Source: Sanguinoderma infundibulare
Taxonomy: Eukaryota > Basidiomycota > Agaricomycetes > Polyporales > Polyporaceae
NCBI GenBank assembly: GCA_032821775.1
Contig: JAVLRN010000010.1
Coordinates: 1,798,001 to 1,862,000, forward strand
Direction: 5' to 3'
Length of the DNA: 64,000 nucleotides
Each line of letters begins with the position of its first letter. The stretch's first letter is position 1. Shown here piece after piece: positions 1 through 11,583 of the stretch. Position numbers and translations under genes: made by a program. The notes below the pieces were generated by a model. It was not told the DNA's origin and made no database searches. It saw only the letters and a program-made list of their open reading frames with translations.

Positions 1-1677
1 AATCTCCTTGCTTAGCTTCACCAGTTCAAAATCCCTGCCGCCATCTCCGTCATTCAAGTGCTGGGAGCGAGAGATTCGGAATGCTTTAGGTGCGGCGTGC
101 CAAGAGTGCCTCTCGCCGGGTGGATAACCGGTTGTAGATCCAATTGCGAACAAGAACACATATTCTAAAGTTGGCACTGCCGAAGCAAGCCTCGACGCGA
201 TGCGTTTAAACACCAGGTCCGATGCGGTACGCACGAATCCGCCCACCGGCTCGACAGGCGGCCATTCGATCACGGCATCCATGTCGAAGCAAGTTTCGAT
301 GGCGAGACGGAAGTAGCGCAAGTGCAAATGCGCAATAGAGGGTATGACGGAGTCCTGAAGATCGATTGTGAGCGATATGCAATGACGTGAAGTCAGGGAG
401 CGTACCAGCAACGTTTCGCATGGGAAGGTGTTATTCGCGACGTCGTCGGCATCATACTCGTCCAATATGTGAAGGCACAGATGTGTCAGTGTCGCCGCTA
501 GTTCGGCGGGGAACAGCCCGTCGAGCACTTCGGGTGAAGATATGGTGAGAGTGAGCTGCGGAGGAGGGTTCTCACAAAGCGAGGTCGACACATATGCTTT
601 GCTGGTTGGACAGCAGTCATAGATAGTGGCATGTCTGATGGGGCACTTGAGGGCGAGGGCGAAATAGACGATCGCGTCGCATGAAAGTCGATCAAGGCAC
701 GTCCAGGAATGCATCTCTTGCGCCTGCTTGTTTTCGTCCCGGACTTGGTGGAGGAGGTTGACGAACGCGTCGGTAACATAGTTGCTGTGTACGCTGAAGA
801 ACTCCAACAAGGACAATGCATGATTGAGGGTAGGAAAGATGGACAGTAGGCCGCGTAGTCGCGGTAGACCGGTATGGGTACGGACCATGAATGAGTGCAG
901 CGTAGGATGTTGAAGATGTGAAGGGCCGGTGACAGCATCGAAGTCGATATAATTGAGATCGAGGACCTCGAGTGTCGATGCGAAGGGGGCAGTCAGGGTT
1001 TCAAGGCGACTCAACGTAGGCCTGTTGCCCGGGTTGTCCATGCAGAGATCGACACGGAGAATCTTGAGTGGTGAGCGTATGGTTGGTAACAATTCGACGG
1101 CCTCGTCTCCATGGCGGCTGCCAACGAAGAGACGTTGCAAGGCGGTGAAGCGACGTAGAGCAGGGAAAAGCTCAGGATTGAAATGGCAAAAGACGGCAAA
1201 TTCATGCAACTCTGGGATCTGGAGGCTTCTGAGGTTATCGGCGCATGTCAAGATCGCAACTAGGCAGTCGGCAACCATGATGCGGGTCTCGCGCCGTCTC
1301 ACCAAGAGGGCATCGAGACAAATCTCGAGAGCACGTATGTGGGGTGCGCGGTGGACCTTGTCGGCGAATACGAGATTGTGGATGTTGTGCGTCGACCGCG
1401 CGTCCCTGAGGATGATTGGGCGGACGCTGAGAAAGCGCTGTATGGACCTCGTGCGCAAGGTGGAGCAAGTGCAAGAGAAAGAGAGGATATCGGCGGTATC
1501 TGTGAGGGTATCACAGACGTTGCATAGGACATCCCAGTTGAGTCGGGGGCTGGGTGCGCCAGGTTGAAACCCCAAGAATTCGCCGCCTGTCAGATGCCAG
1601 ATGTTAGACTTGGTTGATGCAGTTGGCGTCGTCACAAGAATAGAATAACCACCTTCAAGGCCATCCAGAGTCGACAT
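1..1677 (-). CDS. F-box protein (3' end outside window)
   Basis: An uninterrupted frame of 559 codons runs from the ATG at 1677-1675 to the window edge without a stop, so the C-terminus is missing. Residues about 45-90 (LNWDVLCNVCDTLTD, then SFSCTCSTLRTR) have the pattern of a basidiomycete F-box: a hydrophobic helix followed by a Cys-rich helix. After it come leucine-rich, weakly repeated stretches such as LRSLQIPEL and LEVLDLNYID, as in F-box/LRR-like proteins. Known family role: substrate adaptor of an SCF ubiquitin ligase, binding Skp1 through the F-box. The substrate cannot be inferred. No introns are needed. Family call is fairly sure; orthology is not assignable. Confidence 0.75.
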   Translation of the reverse strand, partial: MSTLDGLEGGYSILVTTPTASTKSNIWHLTGGEFLGFQPGAPSPRLNWDVLCNVCDTLTDTADILSFSCTCSTLRTRSIQRFLSVRPIILRDARSTHNIHNLVFADKVHRAPHIRALEICLDALLVRRRETRIMVADCLVAILTCADNLRSLQIPELHEFAVFCHFNPELFPALRRFTALQRLFVGSRHGDEAVELLPTIRSPLKILRVDLCMDNPGNRPTLSRLETLTAPFASTLEVLDLNYIDFDAVTGPSHLQHPTLHSFMVRTHTGLPRLRGLLSIFPTLNHALSLLEFFSVHSNYVTDAFVNLLHQVRDENKQAQEMHSWTCLDRLSCDAIVYFALALKCPIRHATIYDCCPTSKAYVSTSLCENPPPQLTLTISSPEVLDGLFPAELAATLTHLCLHILDEYDADDVANNTFPCETLLVRSLTSRHCISLTIDLQDSVIPSIAHLHLRYFRLAIETCFDMDAVIEWPPVEPVGGFVRTASDLVFKRIASRLASAVPTLEYVFLFAIGSTTGYPPGERHSWHAAPKAFRISRSQHLNDGDGGRDFELVKLSKEI

Positions 1678-2029
1678 TGCATGTATAAACCAAGGAGATG
1701 TTGGTGATGGGAGAGGAAAACGTTGACTCAGAGCTTGTAAGCGCCCAACGGACCAGATCTAAGACAACTCGGCGCCGGGACCCGAGCTCCGGCCGGCCGC
1801 ACGTTCCACTCACGGTCGTCTGCCACCTTCTGTCCTGACCGGGCTGCTCACTTTCTTAAGTCTTGCTTCGTTCGGCCTGTATTCTTCTCCGGCTCTCTCC
1901 AACGTCCCCGAAAAACTAAGTGACCGTTCGACACCCTCGTGCTCTTATGTCCAGGTCCTTCCTCGCATCACCTCGCATCGTTGACTCTCATACACTGGAG
2001 GTCTACTGCGTTTCAGTAAGTACATGTTC
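1678..2029. other. Intergenic: F-box upstream region
   Basis: No supported gene. This holds the upstream region of the F-box gene (transcribed leftwards) and the end of the decayed dehydrogenase to its right. Confidence 0.5.
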
Positions 2030-3184
2030 AACACTTGATCTCATTACAAAACACAGCGGTTTCCGCATCCTGATCAGAGCCACAGTCGAAGACGGCGTCC
2101 GCTCCGCGCTGATTCGTCGACGCCGAGCGTAGCCACATTGAAGACTGCCGATGCTCCGTGCTGTTCAGCGAGTTCGCAACGCTTTGCTGACCTTCCTGAA
2201 ATCTCGATACACCCAGCCTGGAAACACCTTTCGTGCTGTGAGTTGACAAATAAAGCAGGCGAACGTAAATGTTCACCTCAGAACCTCCAAGAGGAGAATG
2301 CCAATCTATACACATCGTGAGCGACGCAGGGCTGGCGGAGAAAGATGGACATGCTGACCGGCCCGGCTTCAAGGATCAATGCGACGGCCAGAGGTTCCAT
2401 CATGGCGCCGACATCCACTGATGAAAGGATTAGCAGAGCGGGAAGGATCCCAGTGTAGCACTCACGAGGGATTCCATGGGGCAGAGGGTGAGCCAGCATT
2501 TGGTCAACCACCGTGTACTCGGACAGACCTCCACCGCCACCAGATACTCCCTGAGACACATTCATCAAAACGATCGTGCGAGGACATATAGTCGAGGGGC
2601 TTGAGTGCAGGTCATGACCGGTTCCCTATGCAGGGGTCATCCGAAGCCATATGATGTCATGGTGGAAAACGAACACGGTCACGTTCCGCCCCACCGAGAG
2701 GCGATCGGTATCGACGCCGAGACCCAATTCGACAATAGTTCCCGAAAACCTGGCCATGGGATAACTTTCAAGAAACGACATACAGTGGGGAAAGATGCTC
2801 GACATACTCGTGTCCCATCACGACCGGTAGTGTTTCATTCGTGAGGGGATGCGGTTCAGAGGCGGTTGGCGACATCCCCTTGATGATTTCATGATACAGA
2901 TGCACGTCCGACCCGCAGACTAGACGAGTAGCATTAACACTTCTCACATCTCACATACACGCTCGACTTACTTCCACACCTGTGCGTGTCGGGAAACATA
3001 CGTATTTTGGCTTTCCAGAAAATCCGATGCACTCACCAAGCAACCTATCATGGTGTCAGTCTAACTTACTCGAAATTGATCACTCACTACCTACCTTAAT
3101 CTTGACCTGCCCGGGGCCCACAACTGGTTGGGGAATATTATCCAGACGGATGTCGCTAGGTCCGTAATACCGGATAGCCCTCAT
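2030..3184 (-). pseudogene. Decayed zinc-dependent alcohol/butanediol dehydrogenase (MDR family)
   Basis: The ATG at 3184 opens MRAIRYYGPSDIRLDN, a typical medium-chain dehydrogenase start. Splicing short introns gives VAWCGICGSD, HPLTNETLPVVMGHE, FSGTIVELG and VTVEPVMTCT: the catalytic-zinc half is well preserved. One exon is only 8 nt (2972-2979). Downstream the gene is broken. The segment with the structural-zinc cysteines is missing and the frame shifts between EPVMTCT and CPRTIVLMNVSQG. After EPLAVA about 12 residues are lost before LILEAGPVSMSIFL (Rossmann part). A further frameshift lies between GASAVFNVATLGVDES and ADAVFDCGSDQDAETA. The C-terminus is not recognisable. An intact family member has about 350-380 residues. 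I judge it a pseudogene rather than a mis-spliced gene. Confidence 0.75.
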
Positions 3185-3558
3185 GGTGTGAGGCAATAGG
3201 GAAGGTATCGTAGTAGGTGGAGTGGGTCTAGGGTTATAAAGGTTGCGACCTTCTCACGGAGTAGAACCTAGTTGCGGAATATCCATAAGTCCACCCACGA
3301 AACCTATCAAGTACAACACGTGAACGGCTCTGTCACCACGCACCCAATGTTCTCCAGAACCTAAAATGACACAAAGGAGGGTCATCGGAGAGTACAAGGA
3401 AGAGGAACATCTTTATATACATGACATACGACAGGTACATGGACGGAGAACCCGTGATCAAGCATCGTGCCGAAAGAAAACCAAAGTGCCGAATTTGAAG
3501 GCAAGCCGTCCACTATAAGCCATCGACGTCCTACCCCAGCGCACGCACCGACGCACGT
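3185..3558. other. Intergenic: nothing recognised
   Basis: Upstream of the dead dehydrogenase and downstream of the BTB gene. No ORF or RNA gene seen. It contains a TA-rich piece (ggttataaagg, about 3232-3242) of unclear use. Confidence 0.4.
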
Positions 3559-5084
3559 TCACTGCGCCCCAGGCAGCTGGAACACCTCGTTCACCGCACG
3601 CGCGACCAGCTGCTCGTCCGGCCTCTCCGGCGGGGTGTACCGCGTCCCGTACTTGCAGTGCTGATAGAGCGCGTACTCCTCCGCCCTCAGCGTCTCGCGC
3701 GCACGCCCCACCTGCGCGGTGACGCGTGCCCCCAAGCGCTCCGCCTCGCCGTCGTCGAGCGGCGCCGGGCGCCGGACGAGCTCCGCGTACGCGGGGCCGA
3801 GCCAGGATGGGATGTCGTACTCGCGCGCGAGGAGGATAGCATCGATGGGCGGGAGGGACGCCCGCCGCGCGGAGAGCTCGCGGATGGCATACTGCCGGAT
3901 CCTGGCGAACTGCAGCAGGGTGGAGACGCGCAGGAGGCTGACCCAGTCCGTGAGCGAGACGGACGCGGGGTCGTATATCCTGCCATGATATCACGGTAGG
4001 AAGTGTCAGATGACGTCCGAAGATACGAAGACACGAAGGAAAGTGACGGGAGAACGCACCCGCTGTACATGAACCCCAGCAGGCTGTCAAACGCCTGCTG
4101 AGAGACGTTCTCGGGCAGAGGGATAGGCCGGTCGTCCGAGTGGCCCATCGCGTCAGCGTCGTCTGACAGGATCTCGCGGAAGAACTCGGAGTGGTGGTCG
4201 AGCAGGTACTTGTGTACTCTGTACAGCGAACCCTCGACCTTATACAACACGCACAATTAGTCTCAGCCTTCACCCACACGCGACGCGGATCTGCTCACCT
4301 TGAGGACGATCATCCCATCTCCCATATAGAAAAGCGGATGCTTCGGACAGCTCGAGCTGCTAGAACTTAAGGACTCCGTGGATTGGGGCCGATTCCCTGG
4401 CGCCGCAGCGCTTTCCGTCGATCGCCTCAAGGCGGGCAATCTGGCGCGCGGGGCAGGAAGCCCCTTCTTGTTCGGCGGAGAGGGCGTCTTGAGTTGGATC
4501 TGTCCCGAATTTCGTGTCGGGTTAGGCAGAGGCAGCGGGGGTGGCGGTGGGAAGCGAGAAGGCGCAGGGAAGGGAGGAGCGGGCGCGGGATCAGGTGTCC
4601 GAGCGGGGCTCGACTCCGTCGTACTTGGAAGGCTTCGGACGCTGTTTTGAGCGCTGCCAACAACGCTTGGGAGGGGGCGAGGACTAGCGCAGAACGCGGG
4701 AGATGTGAAGCTCGAACTCGTAGGAAACGGGACGGGGCCGGTGGGTTTGTCTTCGAGGTTGGGGTGGGGGATGAGCTCGATGGACGAAGACGGGCTGGGC
4801 GCGCGAAAGCCCTGCTCGCCACGTTGGATTATCAAGGGATGTGATTGGAGCCCGCGAAGGAAGTCTGGGTGCTCGGGGAGGGGCGAAAACGTCGTGTTTG
4901 TGCGCAGCGGGTGCATCTCATGCGAGTGGACGAGAGGAAGGGTGCGTGGATGCGCGGTATCTTTGCGCGAAGCAGGCGTCCATTCGTATGGCATCCAGTA
5001 CGCCGGGCTAGGAGGAGGACCTGGCGATGGGAGCGGGCTCGAGTCGGGGCCCCAAGGCGAAGGAAGTCGGCTGATGGGTTCCAT
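3559..5084 (-). CDS. BTB/POZ-domain protein 1
   Basis: Three exons: 5084-4299, 4238-4060 and 3979-3559. They sum to 1386 nt (461 residues) with phases 0 and 2. Residues 1-245 are low-complexity, rich in Pro and Ser. The BTB fold starts at about 250 (HPLFYMGDGMIVLKVEGSLY) and continues through VHKYLLDHHSEFFREIL and FDSLLGFMYSG. A helical C-terminal part follows (WVSLLRVSTLLQFARIRQYA, then AREYDIPSWLGPAYAELV), the layout typical of basidiomycete BTB proteins of unknown target. Known role of BTB: dimerisation and cullin-3 or transcription-factor assembly; the partner is unknown here. The second BTB gene (8702-10667) has the same three-exon design with an identical 179-nt middle exon. Confidence 0.85.
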
Positions 5085-5628
5085 CGTCCGAACTACGAAG
5101 CTAAGGACGAGTCGTAAGAGACGGAGAGGTCAGCAAGCGGGATGAGGGGTCAGTATTGTCCACCGCGCTCATATGTAGTGGGTGCAAGTGCAATGCAGGT
5201 GAGGCATGGTGGCTGCAAATTGATCGTCAAGCGCCAAATAGCGTAGAAGCGTTCGCGGCATTGTGCCAAGAACGCGTATGCGAGGCAGTCGCAAGGCAAC
5301 CCAGGCGAGGGCGCAGACGAGGTACCCACTACCCGGTGCATCAAGCTCAAGTCTGGATGTACCGCCGATAAGCCTGACGGTATTCATGTGTTGTTACTAA
5401 TGAATCATCTCAAGTGACGAGCAGCGAAACAACTCACCCCCCAAAGTGTCAATGCCCTCTTCCTGTGTGCCTCGACACAGTCGCCACACGACCCAGAAGC
5501 CGTGCATTTCTTCCGAGTCGCTACCTCGGGCGTCAACCCAATGGTGAACCATCGCGAACCTGGAACTCGACACGTAACGCAACCAACAAGATAGTCCCGA
5601 TGCTGCACTAGAAATGATGGTGCGTCGC
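5085..5628. other. Intergenic: BTB1 upstream, SMP3 downstream
   Basis: No supported gene. Short ORFs here have no recognisable sequence. This is the promoter side of BTB1 and the 3' flank of SMP3. Confidence 0.5.
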
Positions 5629-7669
5629 CTACAATGAAGAAGCGCTTTTCAAGCACGCCTGATCCACGTCAAAGATCCCGAGACTAAGACCGTCTCTCCA
5701 TCCAATCTCCATCGCCTCCCCCAGGTTATCCAGATCAAGGTGAGGGAACAGGCGATCGTGTTCTGTCAAACAAGCTCGTGTCTGCATTCCAAGGTCGTCC
5801 AGTGAGTGGAAGGGCGCAACCAGGAGTACCGTCAGAGGCTTTGAAGTAGGAGGGGGCTGTTGGAGGCCCTGAACCACTCTGTCGCCAGATGCACCGGCAA
5901 AGTCCAACAGTTCGACAGCTTTAGCTGCGTAATCTATCAGGGATAGAGGCCAGAATTAGATGGAGAGGAGGGAATGCATGGCTATTCATACCTGGTCGTG
6001 GCACAGCCAAGAGGTGGCGGGGCGGCATGTACGTCTTCCAGTAGACGACGCGGTAGTCTCTGGTCGTGACTCCGGGGGCGTTGTCGTAGATGATATCATG
6101 TACGCGGAACAGCGACGGCACAACACCGCCTTGATGCAGGATGCCGAACAGGACAGCGAGCGCGACATTCGAAAGGATCCATGTGGTCTGCAGACATGCC
6201 CACGTCAACGGGGCGCATATAGTCAGATAGATGAGTTCTTTTACCCAGAAGAGCTTTCCCGCACGTAATATGCGGCCGTTGCCAACCACGAGAGCTACCA
6301 TCGGGGCGACTAGAGGGATCAAAAAGCGAGGCTCTTGATGAGGCTGGACGGACAACAGGGTCGTTCCCGACCATCTGACCCAATTGAGTACTGTCCTACA
6401 CGTCAACCATAATGTCCGTATATCCTGGAAGTTGAACGATATCTCACCTTTCTGCATCGTCTCTATCACCCCAAGCTTGATCTTGTCTTCCTCTTTGCTC
6501 TTCTCGGCAGTGCGAGGATACGAATAGTCCCATTCAGCCCAAAACGCGTAGAACAGGAGGCCGGGAGTGGCGATCATTGGTAGATTCACGACGAGGTGCA
6601 ACCAACGTGGATGCAAGCCATGTTCCGCGAGGTTGGATGGGAGAAGATTGTATCGCAGGAAGTTGAGCGGAGTTATGTTGACGGCATGGAGTGGGTCGGA
6701 AGCATTACGCTGGAGGTAACCGAAATGGGTTGTATCGGCATATACGAAGCCTAGAGCGGTAAGAACTGCCACGAGCAACGATGGAACAACAAGTCGTGCC
6801 CAGGACGAGAACGAGAAACTGGACTGGCGTAGGCTCCATTTGAGGACCTCGAGTGCAACCGGCAGGAAGAACGCAGCAAAAGTGATCCGGGTGAAGAGCC
6901 CAGAGATAGTTACGACAGCGAGTATTGTAAAATAGCCGGTGCCTGCCTAGCCAAGGGCGTCAGCCAAGTGTGCTACCTTCTAAGGAATATTGCTCGAACC
7001 TTGTTGCGAGACCTTGTGCTTTCTGCCGCAAGAAGTTTTCGCAGGAGCAGTAAAGAGAGAGCCACAAGGATACTTTCGATGGAGTTCGAGAATGGCCGGA
7101 CCTGGTAGGTATGAATGACGTATGACGACCCCAACAATACCAGCGCAAACATGCGCGAGGATTCATGGCTGAGATGGTACATGGCGTAATCTAGGACAAG
7201 GTTGGAGACGAGCGACGCAGACATAGAGAAGGGACATACCCAACAGGAAGGAAGACCCGAGGAACGATAGCCGTTCCGCGGTGAAGACCGCTCTCGGGGA
7301 CAGCGGTCCCCCTGCAAGCAGTTAGAAAATTGTCTGTTAAAACAAATAGGAACGGCACGCACCCCTCGCGAGAGCCTTCACAAGCGCAAATGGTATCCCA
7401 GTGGTCACCCAGACCGGGACGATAGAACGGCAGGGGAAAAACGGGTCCCACTCCCAGGTCAACCAGGTGTCCAAGTCAAGGGTCTGACCTAGGCTGTGTT
7501 CAGCGTGAATTCACAGTCGTGAGCAAGCGAAGAACCTCGTACCAGCTACGACCTCGCCATTCTGAAAGTACTCGTCCGGATGGATGTATCCTGTCCCAAA
7601 CAGCGCGAAGCAGACCCTCAAGAAGACTAGGCCGAGGTAGACTGCCGGAAGGTTGGTGAGCCTAGACAT
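5629..7669 (-). CDS. SMP3: GPI mannosyltransferase 4 (GT22 family, PIG-Z/Smp3 type)
   Basis: Six exons: 7669-7543, 7488-7363, 7311-7240, 7190-7000, 6946-5992 and 5933-5629. They sum to 1776 nt (591 residues). The start MSRLTNLPAVYLGLV is followed by GYIHPDEYFQNGE, the luminal acidic motif of GT22 mannosyltransferases. Further markers are HGLHPRWLHLVVNLP, the family hallmark PHQEPRFLIPLVAP, and YWKTYMPPRHLL near the C-terminus. Several hydrophobic spans fit a polytopic ER membrane protein. Known function: adds the fourth, side-branch mannose to the GPI anchor precursor from dolichol-P-mannose. A possible extra intron (GTGAG to TGTAG, about 6448-6397) would break the frame, so I kept that stretch as coding. 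It shares a 182-bp divergent promoter with RPB9. Confidence 0.9.
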
Positions 7670-7851
7670 TATGGAACCATGGAGCTGCACGGAGAACCAC
7701 AGCGGAGAGGATGAGATGAGGATGAGGAGGAATTGCGGAGGAAGGAGGAGGGTCGGCGATAGTTGGGCGGCTCTATGGGCGTTTGTGAGTAAAGAGCTCT
7801 TTCACCGCGACCACCACCACCTTCGTTTCCTCGCTTATACAGTCCTTGGCT
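7670..7851. promoter_or_regulatory. Compact divergent promoter of SMP3 and RPB9
   Basis: Only 182 bp separate the two start codons, so both transcripts must start here. A two-codon upstream ORF (ATG GTT CCA stop) ends just before the SMP3 start. Confidence 0.6.
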
Positions 7852-8473
7852 ATGGCGAGTGTTTTATGCACATATGAGGGAATATGTGGTGCTGACGGTC
7901 GCTCTTGGCTCGGAATCTATCGTTCGACTCACCAGGCTTCTCTCCACTTCTGTTCGGAATGCAACAACCTGCTCTACCCCAAGGCGGACCCGCAGCGCCG
8001 AGTGATGGTCTACGCTTGCCGTATATGCGCATACGACGAGATTGGGGAGAATCAGTGTGTGTATAGGAACGATCTGTTGACCGTGACTAAGTGAGTTCTT
8101 CGCCCGCCCTTCCTGGAACCGCGTTAACGTGCATATAGGGAGCAGGTCGGGGTCACGTCCGACCTTGGCTCGGATCCAACTCTGGTACGTCTAATCCCTC
8201 TCCGAAGCCCATACGAATGGCAGCAGCCAACCCAACTCCCTCCAGGCGCACCAGAAGATGGTCTGCCCAAAATGTCATAACGACGAGTGCGTCTCTATAT
8301 CCTCCTTCCACTGAAAACCGCCCCCTGATGCCGCCCTCGTCCTCAGCGCTGTGTTCTTCCAGGACCAGTCCAAACGCAAGGAGACGCGGATGATCCTCTT
8401 CTACGTCTGCACAAAGTGCAATCACGCATTCACGGACCCCAGTCTAGACCTAGAACAGCAACCAGAGATGTGA
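7852..8473 (+). CDS. RPB9: RNA polymerase II subunit RPB9
   Basis: Five exons: 7852-7860, 7936-8090, 8139-8184, 8246-8286 and 8347-8473. They give 378 nt (125 residues), close to the usual length of about 122. The N-terminal zinc ribbon FCSECNNLLYPKADPQ with CRICAYDE is followed by ENQCVYRNDLLTVTKEQVGV. The C-terminal TFIIS-like ribbon has CPKCHNDDAVFFQDQSKRKE and VCTKCNHAFT. All eight zinc-binding cysteines are present. RPB9 acts in start-site selection, fidelity and TFIIS response of Pol II. The first exon (MAS) uses a weak donor (GTTTTA). Without that intron the protein would gain about 25 unconserved residues at the N-terminus, so splicing is preferred. Confidence 0.93.
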
Positions 8474-8701
8474 TGGACGTTCTCTGGTTGCGTCTTCGTC
8501 TCAGAGGCCACAGACCTGGTCCCGTTCCATCGCATCCCCCGCTTGTATGATAGTGTTGTATTGCTAATAATATCCAGATGTTTTGAGCTCGTAATGACGT
8601 TAGGACAGTGTGGTGCTACTGACGGTACTGTATGCTACAGCAGGTTATGCAATACATAGGGAGACAAGAATCTCAAGGTCCCGCAAACAAGACATCCCTT
8701 C

Positions 8702-10667
8702 TTACCGCTCACACTTGAAAATGTCATCCACGACCCTTTCCACCAACTTCACCTCCCGCACCTGCATATCCTCCTTATTCACCCCCTCCCCGCTCTCCGC
8801 CCTCTCAACCGCCCGCTTCCACTCGAGCACTTTCTCCTCAAGGACCTTTTCCCTTGCGCGCGCAAGCCGCGCCGTTGTCTGCAGCCCGAGCACCTCTGCC
8901 TCGGCGTCCTCGAGCGCGTGGGCGCGCGAGCAGAGCTCAACATACGCCGGCCGAAGCCACGCCGGGATTCCATACTTCTCCGCGAGGAAGACGCGCTCGA
9001 CGGGGTCAAGAGACGGGGATGCGGCGTCCAGTGCAGAGATGGCGTGCCCCCGCGCGGCGGGGAACGAGAGTTGGGACGCGGTGGCGAGGAGGAGGACAAG
9101 GTCGAGGATCGAGTCGTATTGCGGGCTAGATGCGCTGTGGGGAATTTCTGGTGAGTTGCACGGCCACTTAAGACAGCGCGCCACACGTACCCGTGGTATA
9201 AGAAGTGAAGGAGACACTCGAACTCGCGCTTGGAGACGTCGGGGAGGATGATGGCGGACCGGTCGGTCTCGCCCGCGCCGTGGACGAGCTCGCGCCGGAA
9301 GAAGTCCTTGAAATACGTCGAGTCGCGCTCCAGGAAGTAGCGGTGGATACGGAACAGGGTGTTCTCGACCTGCGGAGAGTTTGGCGTCGGTGAGTAAGCC
9401 ACTCGAGCGGATGGAAGGTAATTCGACTCACGCGAAGAATGACCAGCTCGTCCTCGATGTAGAACGCCGAGTGTCGGAGCGCAGGCTCGTCCACGGGCGA
9501 CGGCGTGCGCTCAAGCTGCTTGCTGCTCCCTGCATGCGGCCCTTTTGCTACCGCTTTCGGGGACGCGCGCGGATCCGACGAAGGCGATCCGGGTCGCGTT
9601 TGCGCGAGCGTCGAGCCCGGACTTAAAGGAATCGGAGCTGACATCGCCGTGGGGCTCAGACGGCCACGACTCGAACTACGCGACGGCGGGCGGAAGCTGG
9701 TGTCCTCGGGTGCAGAACGCGGGCTCCCGAGTGGCTGCAGCGCGAGTGGCGACTGGGACGGGGACAGGATGGGTGACATCGTGCGGTGGGGCTGCGAGGA
9801 GCGGATCGGGCGTTGGGGCTGTGGCGGGAAGAAGAGGTGCTCGACAGAGGACGCGGATTGGGGAATGTCGGGGAGCGGGAGAGAGACGAGGGGACTGTGG
9901 CTGAATGAAGAGGCGGCAATACCGCTGTCGGACGACATGGCCGACATGTCCATCAAACGGCGCTGGGCGACGCTCGTGCCCGTGCGCTTTACCTTGTTCT
10001 TCGCGGACCGCCGAGGGCTCCCGCGCGGGCTGAGGCCTGCTGCAGGGTGGGGTTGGGGCGGTGAGTGGTCTGCTAGTTCTATGCGCTCGACGGCTGGGGT
10101 GCGCCACGCGGAGCGCGACCTGATGTTGTCCTCGTCTTCGCTGTCGGTTTCGACGCGGGGGCTGCGGTACTTGCGGTGGCCTTGGGCGCGCGACGTTGGC
10201 GGGGACGCGGGCGTCGAGCGTGCCATGGACGAGCTCCGCCGGCTCGGCGGAACGTCGCGGTCACGGTCGCGTTCGTCCATGGGAGGCGCGACGGGGCGGC
10301 CGTGAGACTCACGTGGGCTGCTGTTTCTGTCTGCGTACATCTCCTCCTTGGCTTCCCGCGCCAAGGCGAGCATGGGCACGAGAGCATTGCGCATGGGCGA
10401 GGGCATCTCAGACTGCGGGGCCGAGAGCGTCCAGGGATCGGGGGACTGTGATCGTGGGGGCCGTTCGGGCTGGAGGTCGGGACTGGGGGGCGTGCCCATC
10501 CTCGAGCTGGACATGGACGAAGTGCCGGGGTAGGATCGTGAAAGTTGGTCGCCGTCGCGGGTTCGGTAGAGTTGCTGCGAGGACGACGGGATGGGGGAGG
10601 CCTCGATGAGGAATTTGGTATCTGTTCGTGCGCGGTTGAGGATGGGGCGGCCGGGCGTCGAAGTCAT
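8702..10667 (-). CDS. BTB/POZ-domain protein 2
   Basis: Exons 10667-9432, 9369-9191 and 9134-8702 sum to 1848 nt (615 residues). Residues 1-400 are a long disordered Ser/Pro/Arg-rich region with acidic clusters (VETDSEDEDN). The BTB part follows: RHSAFYIEDELVILRVENTL, RIHRYFLERDSTYFKDFF and FECLLHFLYHG. The helical C-terminus has FLAEKYGIPAWLRPAYVELC and a predicted coiled stretch of LARAREKVLEEKVLEWKRAV. The start is the first ATG in frame; the open frame continues upstream without another ATG. Exon count, phases and the 179-nt middle exon match BTB protein 1, so the pair are paralogs that kept their gene structure. Confidence 0.85.
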
Positions 10668-10740
10668 ATCGAGGTCGTCGAGGTCGTCGAGCCTGGGTAT
10701 GAGATGAGATGGAGGACGCGGCACGGTGCGTGGTGCACAA

Positions 10741-10747
10741 TTTTATA
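10741..10747 (-). promoter_or_regulatory. TATA box of BTB protein 2
   Basis: TATAAAA on the minus strand, 74-80 bp upstream of the start codon at 10667. Confidence 0.5.
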
Positions 10748-11583
10748 CCGGACCTCGAGGCCTGGCCGAAGGACACGCCCCCGGTGCGTGGGCCCGCCCC
10801 ATCACTGAATCACTCGCCAGGCGCTTCCGGGCGCGTGTTGTCCGCCGTTTGTGGGGTGAGCCGTGGCATTGATTGTCCTCGCATTCAGGCCTTCTGGAAG
10901 ATGTACCAAGGAGAAGGCGTGATCGAGTACCTGGAGACAACTGGGTGTTCCAATTCTAACCACCATGTCTGAATTGAGACATGGTAGGTTGAAACAGGAT
11001 GACTGTGGCATCTACATAAGTAGCTGTATGGGAACCTATGGGAACAAGTCGACGGGACAATCAATGAACCTGGCGCTCGTGTACCGCGTCTGATCTCCGT
11101 CGCTGGCAAGCAGCCTGTTCTTTTCAGCCACAATCACCCTTAATACTTACTTCTACATTCCATCAACTACACCGCGGTCTCACAAGGGATGTGTCACATC
11201 GTCAGCTCTGCTATTGCACTACTATTGTTTATAACAACGCCATAGAGGTGGACGAGGCACGAAGCCGTCGAGACCCCGAAGAGACTGCCACCTGGAAGTC
11301 GTCGTGGCACAAATACAGTAAGCGTAGAGACCGTATGCCAACGTACAACCACTCACAAGACCGCTCCTTCTATCCTTGGATGTGTTAGACTCGAGTTCTG
11401 GGAAGATTGGAGTTATTATTGTTACGGCACCAGACGTCTGATACCCTCTGATCCCACGCATGAAGGTCTGCATATGCCGCCACGACGATAAGCAGGACGC
11501 GCACGCAAATGCCTTTAAACCGCGAACGAACTGGCGAAGAGCGTGCTCGGTCTGCTGCAGACGCCTCAGGCCACTCGAGCTTC
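10748..11583. other. Intergenic between divergent BTB2 and amidase genes
   Basis: No supported gene. An upstream in-frame ATG for the amidase lies at 11509, but the hydrophobic signal sequence begins at 11584. Confidence 0.5.

Noticed and set aside
3719..3999. Plus-strand frames over BTB protein 1
   Set aside because: Arg/Ala-rich antisense shadows of a verified minus-strand gene.
6397..6448. Extra intron in SMP3
   Set aside because: Splice-like ends are present but removing 52 nt shifts the frame before the PHQEPRF motif, so the stretch is read as coding.
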